From the NCBI GenBank assembly GCA_900316925.1, contig ONEU01000155.1, forward strand, positions 1 to 21,575: 21,575 bases of DNA, written 5' to 3'. The notes under the pieces are model-generated. The model made no database searches and was not told where the DNA came from. It saw only the letters and a program-made list of their open reading frames with translations. The translations under genes were made by a program, and so were the position numbers. This document shows positions 13,965 through 20,340 of this stretch, piece after piece (positions within the stretch are counted from its first letter, which is position 1; every line of letters begins with the position of its first letter). Source of the DNA: an uncultured Eubacteriales bacterium. GTDB lineage: Bacteria; Bacillota; Clostridia; Oscillospirales; Acutalibacteraceae.

Positions 13965-15254
13965 ATGGATAAACAAAGCGATCTGATACAGAAGAGTATC
14001 CTCAGAGATATGTCAGAAGGAGTTTTGATTGTCGGGCTGGACGGAACGATCCAATACTTCAACCAGGCAGCCGTTGATATTCTGGAAAAGAGCGAAACGG
14101 AAATGTCGAGCGAGAAATTCGGGATGCTGTTTTTGGATGACGACAGGAACGACAGGTTTAATCAGACGGTGGTGGATGCGATCCATGATCTGTCCGTCAC
14201 GCATTATAATCTTGTGCCGTACTATGCCGCTTCGGGTGAAAAGACGATCTATATGATGACGTCCTTCCTGAAGGACGAGTACCGGAAGATCGCGCTCATC
14301 ATTATTCTCAACGATATGACAAATCTGGTTTCGATGAAAAAGCGGTACATGGAGAAGCTCATTACCCTGATGGATTCGCTGATCCAGGCGCTTTCCGTGG
14401 CAATCGACGAGCGTTCCCGTTACAGCGGCAATCATACCCGGAACATGGTCAGGATAGGGGAACGGTTCATTGAATGGCTGGAGCAGACGGATGATCCGTG
14501 GAAATTCGACAGCCAGAAGACACACGCATTTCTGATGAGTGTATGGCTGCATGACGTGGGAAAGCTGTCCGTACCGCTGGAGGTCATGGACAAAGCGACC
14601 AGGCTTGGAAGCAGGTTGGGGCAGATTGAGGAACGGTTCCGGCGGATGCACCTGCTGGACCGGATCGCATTATTGGAAGGAAGTATCAGCCGGCAGGAAT
14701 GGGAGCGCCGTGAAGAGCAGCGGGAATCGTGGCTCCGGGCGATCCGCCGGATCAATACGTCGGGGTTTCTTTCCGAGGACGATCACCGGATGATCCGGGA
14801 GCTCTCGGAGCAGCAGTACACCGAGGAGGACCGGACGCAGACGTCCGTTCTGACAGAGGATGAGCTGACGTGTCTTTCCATCAAGCGGGGGACCCTGACC
14901 GATGAAGAAAGAACCGTGATGCAGAGTCATGTGCTGGTAACGAGGAAGATCCTGGATAAAATTGATTTCCCGGACGAATACATCGTGGTGCGTGAATGGG
15001 CAAGCGCGCACCATGAGCTGCTGAACGGCAGGGGCTACCCTGACCATGAGGAGGGGGAGATGATTTCCCGGGAGGTCCGTCTGCTGACGATCCTGGATAT
15101 CTATGAAGCCCTGACGGCAAAGGACAGACCCTATAAAAAGCCTATCCCCCCGGATAAAGCGCTGCAGATCCTTCACAGCATGGCGGATGAGGGCAGCCTT
15201 GACAAGGACGTTCTCGCCCTTTTTGAAAAAAGCGGTGCCTGGAAGGAAATCTGA
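13965..15254 (+). CDS. PAS-HD-GYP protein, probable cyclic-di-GMP phosphodiesterase
   Basis: Cytoplasmic protein of 429 aa with no membrane segment. N-terminal PAS domain (about 8-120, DMSEGVLIVGLDGTIQYFN start) followed by a helical linker and an HD-GYP domain: VWLHDVGK (H196, D197), TDEERTVMQSH (H322), AHHELLNGRGYP (H349, H350; GRGYP 355-359) and LDIYEALTAKDRPYK. By family it cleaves c-di-GMP. The segment between HDVGK and the next conserved helix is about 100 residues longer than usual (about 205-308), charged and helical. The start ATG 13965 has GGAG at 13950-13953; the in-frame GTG at 13953 overlaps that site and is rejected. Own promoter, long leader and terminator. GRGYP with all metal ligands suggests an active enzyme; no diguanylate cyclase is nearby. 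Confidence 0.88.
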   Translation: MDKQSDLIQKSILRDMSEGVLIVGLDGTIQYFNQAAVDILEKSETEMSSEKFGMLFLDDDRNDRFNQTVVDAIHDLSVTHYNLVPYYAASGEKTIYMMTSFLKDEYRKIALIIILNDMTNLVSMKKRYMEKLITLMDSLIQALSVAIDERSRYSGNHTRNMVRIGERFIEWLEQTDDPWKFDSQKTHAFLMSVWLHDVGKLSVPLEVMDKATRLGSRLGQIEERFRRMHLLDRIALLEGSISRQEWERREEQRESWLRAIRRINTSGFLSEDDHRMIRELSEQQYTEEDRTQTSVLTEDELTCLSIKRGTLTDEERTVMQSHVLVTRKILDKIDFPDEYIVVREWASAHHELLNGRGYPDHEEGEMISREVRLLTILDIYEALTAKDRPYKKPIPPDKALQILHSMADEGSLDKDVLALFEKSGAWKEI

Positions 15255-15281
15255 CGGACGTGATCCGCCGCACAAACAGAA

Positions 15282-15319
15282 GACCGATCGTTTACAGCCG
15301 TAAACGGTCGGCCTTTTTT
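15282..15319 (+). terminator. Terminator of the PAS-HD-GYP gene
   Basis: A 14-base arm at 15282-15295 pairs with 15300-15313 (one mismatch, one G-T wobble), four-base loop, followed by six T (15314-15319). Confidence 0.88.
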
Positions 15320-15345
15320 CACGGACAGACGGTGACAGGTCACAC

Positions 15346-17088
15346 TTATTTCATCCGGATACAAAGCATCGTGATATCATCCGAGGGGGGAACGTCCCCG
15401 ATAAAGTCGTCAATGGCTTTCCGCACATCCGCTGTCAGCGTTCGGGGATCCGGAGAGACGGAGCCGTTCAGCGCTGAAAGCAGCCGGTCCGTTTTGAACA
15501 TCTTTCTTTCTGAATTGAAAGCCTCATCCACCCCGTCGGTATAGACGAAAAGCGTGCTGCCCTTTTTCATCGGAAGCTCATAGCCATTGTAGGTATTCTG
15601 GGGGAACAGTCCAAGAGCGGTTCCGTGCTGATCCTTCAGGAGTCGGAATTCCTCGCCGGGCTGCCGGACAACCGGGTATTCATGTCCCGCATTGGCAGCA
15701 GACAGTTTGCCGGTACTGAGCTCCAGGATGCCCAGCCAGACGGTCACGAACATCATCCTGGAATTGTCCTCGCAAAGGGCGTTGTTTGCTTTTGCGAGAA
15801 TCTGTTCGGGTGTGCCGCCGGAGAGAGCGATTTCCTTGATGATCTGCTTGGACTTCATCATAAACAGAGCCGCCGGCATTCCTTTGCCGGAAACATCCGC
15901 AATGACCAGGCATAGGTGGTCATCATCTGCCATGAAGTAATCGTAAAAGTCCCCGCCCACCTCTCTGGCGGGAGTCATGGAGGCGAACAGTTCAAATTTG
16001 CTGTGCTCCGGGAAGCCTGTCGGGAGCATATCAAGCTGTATCTTTGCGGCAAGCTCCAGTTCTGCGGCAATGCGCTCCCTTTCGGCAGTCAGACGAAGGT
16101 TTTCGGACATATAGCTGTCAAGCTCCTGCGTCATCCCGGAGAAGCTGTCGGCAAGTACTCCCACCTCGTTGCGCGCCTTGATCTTCTGCAGTTCCTCGGA
16201 TGTCTTCCCGCTGTCCTTGTCGGTTTTGTAGGAAACCACGGCGCTTTTGACGGCCGAGAGCGGTCTGGTCACCCTTCTGTAAATAAACAGCATCAACAGG
16301 GTGTCCGTAATCAGCAGGGCAATCACACCGATGAGGATCATTGTAAGGATGGTGCCCGTCTGCTTTGCGGCATAGTCGCTGCAGTTATACTGTACAAGGA
16401 TCACCGCCCTGGCTGCACCGTTTTCATAGATCGGCAGACAGCCGGTGAGGATCATTTCGCTGCCCCGGCTCATCTCAAATACGGTTTCACCGAATACACC
16501 GTCACAGCCGGTGTGAATGGCTTGCCGGATCATCTCGTTGTCACGGACATATCCGGCAATGTCATCATTCTCAGTGATAAAATAGGAATAGCCGAAATGC
16601 TCCCCGGTGACATCGATCATGTAAATTTCATCGTAGTCATTATCTGTCAACTGATAGCCGATGATCTGGAACATCTGGTTCTGATACCAGTAAGCCAGCG
16701 CCTTCTGTTCATCCGGTGATAATAAACGATTGATCTCTTCCGTGCTTTCGGGAGAGGGCAGTTCCAGGCTGATTTTTACCAGGGCTGCATTGCCATCCTG
16801 CCGCCACTCACGTTCATAGGACGCCAGGTAGTCGTAGTCGATCTCATGGCTGCGGAGGTAATCCAGAAGCCAGAGGAAGATGATCGGATCATCCGTCACA
16901 TTCCGGATCATATTGACGTTGCGGGTCATATTTTCGGTTTTAGTTTTGTAATAAAAATCGTAAGAATTGCGGACAGAGAAAATGCTGAGCACTGTCATCG
17001 ACAATAAAAACAGGATAAAGGTGACGATACTCACCTCCAGGAGCAGTCTGCGGTTCTTCTTTTTTGGTTTCTGGTGTGAATCCGACAT
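15346..17088 (-). CDS. Second membrane sensor with HAMP and SpoIIE/PP2C phosphatase
   Basis: Protein of 580 aa from ATG 17088. Layout: TM1 (about 15-40), extracellular region (about 41-245), TM2 (about 247-270), HAMP (about 271-325), coiled linker, PP2C/SpoIIE domain (about 360-580). Metal aspartates stand in REVGGDFYD, IADVSGKGMPAALF, VYTDGVDEA and SDDITML. The phosphatase half closely resembles that of the 7019-9172 protein, but the sensory half is shorter and lacks its RPWY Cache stretch. ATG 17088 is chosen because GGAGGATGG lies just upstream; a frame extended to 17115 would put that site inside the gene. No STAS or HATPase gene adjoins it, so it may act on the STAS proteins of the 9177-10270 locus or on a distant partner. 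It converges on the PAS-HD-GYP gene. Confidence 0.9.
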   Translation of the reverse strand: MSDSHQKPKKKNRRLLLEVSIVTFILFLLSMTVLSIFSVRNSYDFYYKTKTENMTRNVNMIRNVTDDPIIFLWLLDYLRSHEIDYDYLASYEREWRQDGNAALVKISLELPSPESTEEINRLLSPDEQKALAYWYQNQMFQIIGYQLTDNDYDEIYMIDVTGEHFGYSYFITENDDIAGYVRDNEMIRQAIHTGCDGVFGETVFEMSRGSEMILTGCLPIYENGAARAVILVQYNCSDYAAKQTGTILTMILIGVIALLITDTLLMLFIYRRVTRPLSAVKSAVVSYKTDKDSGKTSEELQKIKARNEVGVLADSFSGMTQELDSYMSENLRLTAERERIAAELELAAKIQLDMLPTGFPEHSKFELFASMTPAREVGGDFYDYFMADDDHLCLVIADVSGKGMPAALFMMKSKQIIKEIALSGGTPEQILAKANNALCEDNSRMMFVTVWLGILELSTGKLSAANAGHEYPVVRQPGEEFRLLKDQHGTALGLFPQNTYNGYELPMKKGSTLFVYTDGVDEAFNSERKMFKTDRLLSALNGSVSPDPRTLTADVRKAIDDFIGDVPPSDDITMLCIRMK

Positions 17089-17174
17089 AATTAAACCATC
17101 CTCCATACATTCCATGGCTGCGTTCGTACCTCAAAGAGGCGTTGCTGTTTTTCGCCCGGTGTAGATCTGGTTTT

Positions 17175-17183
17175 ATTATATCA
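17175..17183 (-). promoter_or_regulatory. Extended -10 promoter for the second PP2C gene
   Basis: On the minus strand TGATATAAT (17183 down to 17175) is a TGn-extended -10 box. No good -35 is found 17 bases upstream, as is common with extended -10 promoters. It would give an ~80-base leader. Confidence 0.45.
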
Positions 17184-17277
17184 TACAAAGCAGCCAAAAG
17201 CATCAGACTTTTATCAAGTTTTATTATATTTTTTAAAGATCACAGAGTTTTTTTGTGGATAAACTCTAATCATTTGC

Positions 17278-17306
17278 TTGAAATTAACATCACGTTCAGG
17301 TATAAA
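17278..17306 (+). promoter_or_regulatory. Promoter of the peptide-maturation locus
   Basis: TTGAAA (17278-17283), 17-base spacer, TATAAA (17301-17306). Divergent from the second PP2C gene. The leader to the first precursor (ATG 17465) is about 150 bases; I found no named riboswitch in it. The AT-rich 17160-17300 gap holds only these divergent promoters. Confidence 0.75.
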
Positions 17307-17464
17307 ATATGAGTAAATCATACGAAAGAGACGGCCCAACGAGCGCTCATCTGCAATGCCATGTCATAATCGGAGCTGAAGGTTCCGGAAAGGGCATCGT
17401 GCCGCAGCAGAAAGGCGGAATTTTGAAAAGAAGAAACAGAAAACAGATTCAAGGAGGTTTCACC

Positions 17465-17878
17465 ATGAAAAACGAAAGCATTGAAAAGTACATCAGCGAG
17501 CTTTCACCGGAACTGCAGGAGAAGGCAAAGGCCTGTCAGACAAAGGAAGAACTGCTGGCACTTGCCGCGGAAAATGACGTTGAGCTGTCCGAGGACGCTT
17601 TGCAGGCGGTATCCGGCGGCTGCGGTATGTCCAAGGGGGACCCCGTAAAAGGAAAGGTGTGTCCGCTTTGCGGTGGGCAGCTGTATTTCTTCAGTGATTT
17701 GGGAGAAGTGCTGCTTTATTGTAATAATACTTCCTGCGAGAGGTATGTTTGTGCCAAACCCGATAGCAACGGCTATACCCGTTACGTTCTGTGGGAGGAT
17801 CACGGAAGCTATCTGCATCCTTATGTGATTATTGACACCATCAAACGCTCTTCGGCTGACGGCACCCCACAAGGATGA
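17465..17878 (+). CDS. RiPP-type precursor 1: Nif11/NHLP-like leader with Cys4 zinc-ribbon-like core
   Basis: 137-aa protein. Residues 1-52 look like an export leader of the Nif11/NHLP kind: helical ELSPELQEKAKACQTKEEL, then LSEDALQAVSGG, a double-glycine cleavage site for C39 peptidases. The part after GG (85 aa, beginning CG) has CPLCG (C66, C69) and CNNTSC (C86, C91), spaced like a zinc ribbon, plus C53 and C96, and many aromatic residues. ATG 17465 has AAGGAGG seven bases upstream (17451-17457); an in-frame start at 17309 is rejected. The locus (maturase, adaptor, C39 exporter) supports a secreted, possibly modified product. Product class and activity are unknown; the core resembles no lantibiotic or sactipeptide I know. 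Confidence 0.8.
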   Translation: MKNESIEKYISELSPELQEKAKACQTKEELLALAAENDVELSEDALQAVSGGCGMSKGDPVKGKVCPLCGGQLYFFSDLGEVLLYCNNTSCERYVCAKPDSNGYTRYVLWEDHGSYLHPYVIIDTIKRSSADGTPQG

Positions 17879-17932
17879 GCGGATTTGCATGAAAAACAGC
17901 CGGTCAACAGTAATGCTGTGGAGGGTATGGAA

Positions 17933-18319
17933 ATGAAAAACGAAGATCTTGAAAAGTATATCAGCGGGCTTTCACCCGAACTGCAGGAGAAAGCAAGGAC
18001 GTGTCACACAACGGAAGAGCTGATGGAGCTTGCTGCGGAGAACGATACGGAACTGTCCGAGGAAGCTCTGCAGGCTGTGTCCGGCGGCTGCGGTTCCGGA
18101 CGGAAGAGGGGCGATCTTGTAGAAGGCAAGTTCTGTCCCACTTGCGGTCAGCAGCTGTACTTCTTTTCGCAGTCAGATGTACCCTTGCTATATTGCAATA
18201 ACGGGGACTGCAAAATGTATATTTATGCTGCTACCCTTTATACCTCCAGAGGAAAAGCCTACAACGTGTGGGGGGATCATGGTACTTATTTTGAAAGCGT
18301 CGGTTATATTGAGACATGA
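17933..18319 (+). CDS. RiPP-type precursor 2: paralogue of precursor 1
   Basis: 128-aa paralogue, 54 bases after precursor 1. The leader (1-52) is almost the same as in precursor 1: KYISGLSPELQEKARTC, then LSEEALQAVSGG. The core keeps C53, CPTCG (C68, C71), QLYFFS, LLYCNN, CNNGDC (C88, C93), W-DHG-Y and a C-terminal I-x-T, but other positions vary. The conservation of the core as well as the leader suggests a defined fold rather than a freely varying bacteriocin. ATG 17933 has GGAGGG (17920-17925) seven bases upstream; the frame extended to 17885 is rejected. Uncertain whether one or both proteins are substrates of the radical SAM enzyme. Confidence 0.8.
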   Translation: MKNEDLEKYISGLSPELQEKARTCHTTEELMELAAENDTELSEEALQAVSGGCGSGRKRGDLVEGKFCPTCGQQLYFFSQSDVPLLYCNNGDCKMYIYAATLYTSRGKAYNVWGDHGTYFESVGYIET

Positions 18320-18372
18320 CCCACAGGTTATTGCCGTGTACGACAGACGGTAAATGCTGCAGAAAAGCCTGA

Positions 18373-18400
18373 GTGTGCAGACCATGATGGAGCTGCACAC
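18373..18400 (+). promoter_or_regulatory. Hairpin between precursors and maturase
   Basis: GTGTGCAG (18373-18380) pairs with CTGCACAC (18393-18400) in the 101-base gap between precursor 2 and the radical SAM gene. No T-run follows, so it looks like an mRNA stabiliser or processing site that would allow more precursor than enzyme to be made. Confidence 0.45.
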
Positions 18401-18420
18401 AATCAGCACAGGAATAAGAG

Positions 18421-19827
18421 ATGTATTACAGATTAAATGATAACATAGCTCTGCGAAGCTGGAAGTTCGTGCCGAGAGCCTATTACCGCAGGGGCGATCC
18501 CTATGCCAAGGGACTGACCAGGGAGGAATTTGACCTTCTCCTGCTCTGCGACGGCGGGCACGATATTCCGGAGAGCAGCCTGACGCATGAGCTGGAGCTT
18601 CGCGGGCTGATCGGGAAATGCAGGCCGGGGGAAGAACCGGGCTTATGGTCGCGGCACAAAAGCTATGACCACCGCTATTTCCCGAAAATGAACTTTATGA
18701 TTACGGGAAAGTGCAATTATAACTGCCTGCACTGCTTCAATGCTGCGGATAATGCGCCGCTGATGACCGAGTGGAGCTATGAGGATGCGGTAGATCTGCT
18801 AAGACAGGCAAAGGACTGCGGGATTCATGCTTTCACCGTCACCGGCGGAGAGCCGATGCTCCACCCGGGATTCATGGATCTGATCCGTGAGATATACAAG
18901 CGGGATATGTTCGTAGAGGAGCTGAACACCAACGGTTATTTTCTGACGCAGGAAATACTGGACGAGTTTTCTTCCGTGGGCTGCAGACAGCTGATGAAGA
19001 TTTCCTTTGACGGCATCGGCTGCCACGACTGGATGAGGAACAAAAAGGGGGCAGAGACGCGGACCCTGGCGGCAATGGAGCTGTGTGTAAAAAACGGCTT
19101 CAGCGTAATGGCGCAGACACAGGTGCACCGGCGCAATCTGCACGTTCTCTTTCCCACAGCCGAATTATTGGACGGCATGGGTGTTGCTGCGATGCGGCTC
19201 ATTCGCACCACGGAGGTTGCAAGGTGGCTGCACAATGCTCCGGACAGTTGTCTGGGGATCGAAGAATACTACGGCGAAATGCTGGACTTCCTTTCAAAGT
19301 ATAAGGACAGCGGAATGAGGATGGATATGATCGCATGGCAGTTTATGGAGCTGTTTCCCATGAGCAGAAGCTACGGTCTGAAAGCGGTTCTGTGTCCGGG
19401 CGGCAGGTATAAGCCGACTGATCCCGTCTGCAAGGGTAACCGCGGGATGATCGGGGTCACGTCAGGCAAGGATGTCGTCCCCTGCTTACAGATGTCGGGA
19501 TACTACGAGGAACACGGGATACACCTTGGAAATCTGGGGGAGACCACGCTGAAGGCACTTCTGACGGAAAGCGATTATTTATCGGAGGTATGTACAAACC
19601 TGTACAAATTCCGCAAGGTAAATAAAAAATGCGATGAGTGCAGCTATTTCAGATGGTGCAGCGGCGGCTGTCCTGCGCTGGGGCTGCTGTTCACCGGTGA
19701 CAGAAGGGGTTCCGATCTGACAAAATGCCTGTTTTATGAAAACGGCTGGTATGAGAAATGCGTGAATGCCATGAGCGGGTGGCGGAATCTTACTGCCATG
19801 GAGGAACCGGACGTAACAGAGGAATAG
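18421..19827 (+). CDS. Radical SAM/SPASM peptide-modifying enzyme
   Basis: 468-aa cytoplasmic enzyme. The first ~85 residues lack known motifs but fit the size of a peptide-recognition (RRE/PqqD-like) wing. The radical SAM core begins with CNYNCLHC (C98, C102, C105; 4Fe-4S and SAM binding), then GGEP (142-145). The C-terminus is a SPASM domain rich in cysteines (C404, C407, C413, C417, C436, C447; also C325, C337, C355) for auxiliary Fe-S clusters. By family it makes carbon-centred changes (thioether, C-C or epimer links) in a precursor peptide; here the two upstream proteins are the obvious substrates. ATG 18421 has AGGA (18410-18413) seven bases upstream. Same strand and order as the export genes. 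The bond it forms cannot be read from sequence. Confidence 0.9.
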   Translation: MYYRLNDNIALRSWKFVPRAYYRRGDPYAKGLTREEFDLLLLCDGGHDIPESSLTHELELRGLIGKCRPGEEPGLWSRHKSYDHRYFPKMNFMITGKCNYNCLHCFNAADNAPLMTEWSYEDAVDLLRQAKDCGIHAFTVTGGEPMLHPGFMDLIREIYKRDMFVEELNTNGYFLTQEILDEFSSVGCRQLMKISFDGIGCHDWMRNKKGAETRTLAAMELCVKNGFSVMAQTQVHRRNLHVLFPTAELLDGMGVAAMRLIRTTEVARWLHNAPDSCLGIEEYYGEMLDFLSKYKDSGMRMDMIAWQFMELFPMSRSYGLKAVLCPGGRYKPTDPVCKGNRGMIGVTSGKDVVPCLQMSGYYEEHGIHLGNLGETTLKALLTESDYLSEVCTNLYKFRKVNKKCDECSYFRWCSGGCPALGLLFTGDRRGSDLTKCLFYENGWYEKCVNAMSGWRNLTAMEEPDVTEE

Positions 19828-19841
19828 ATCCTGACAAATAA

Positions 19842-19893
19842 CGAAAAACCTGATGCGATTCTATGCGGAAAGGTTTTTCGCTTTTGTCGTTTT
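19842..19893 (+). terminator. Attenuator-like hairpin ahead of the export genes
   Basis: CGAAAAACCT (19842-19851) pairs with AGGTTTTTCG (19871-19880), followed by T-rich sequence up to 19893, just before AAGGAGG of the next gene. It could cut expression of the exporter relative to the precursors and enzyme. Confidence 0.55.
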
Positions 19894-19906
19894 TAAGGAG
19901 GACAAT

Positions 19907-20329
19907 ATGACGGAACAAGCATCAGGCGTTTTCAGAAAAAAAGCCCTTGAACATATCAGGACCCCCGATCAGCTTACCGATTATCTAAAGGTAACCAACC
20001 CGGGGATATGGACGCTGCTGGCAGCGGTCATCATCCTGCTGGGAGGGCTGTTGGTGTGGAGCACCGTCGGCACACTGGAGACCCTTGCCTATGGCGTGGC
20101 AGAGGTCAAGGACGGCCAGGCGGTGATCATGGTGACGGAAAATACCGGAAAGGAGCTGGCTTCGGGCATGACGGTGCGTATCGGAGAGGATGAATATGCA
20201 GTTTCCAGCGTTGAAAAGGACGAGTACGGCAGGTCTGTGGCCTATGCACCGGTCAGCAGGCCGGACGGGAAATATGATGTCAGGATCGTTACCGAGAGTA
20301 TCCATCCGGTACAGTTCCTGTTGAATTAA
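19907..20329 (+). CDS. Short NHLM-type HlyD-like secretion adaptor
   Basis: 140-aa protein. Its N-terminus, VFRKKALEHIRTPDQLTDYLKVT, then NPGIW and one membrane segment (about 35-52), matches the opening of NHLM bacteriocin secretion (HlyD-like) proteins. The extracellular part is only about 85 residues, while that family is usually several hundred with long coiled coils, so it appears naturally short for a single-membrane cell or reduced by loss. ATG 19907 has AAGGAGG (19895-19901); the frame from 19853 is rejected. The exporter begins 11 bases after its stop. Confidence 0.75.
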   Translation: MTEQASGVFRKKALEHIRTPDQLTDYLKVTNPGIWTLLAAVIILLGGLLVWSTVGTLETLAYGVAEVKDGQAVIMVTENTGKELASGMTVRIGEDEYAVSSVEKDEYGRSVAYAPVSRPDGKYDVRIVTESIHPVQFLLN

Positions 20330-20340
20330 GGGGAAAGCAG

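Noticed and set aside
17309..17464. Longer N-terminus for precursor 1
   Set aside because: The strong AAGGAGG at 17451-17457 fixes the start at 17465; the extension lacks a ribosome binding site because the promoter -10 box lies directly before it.
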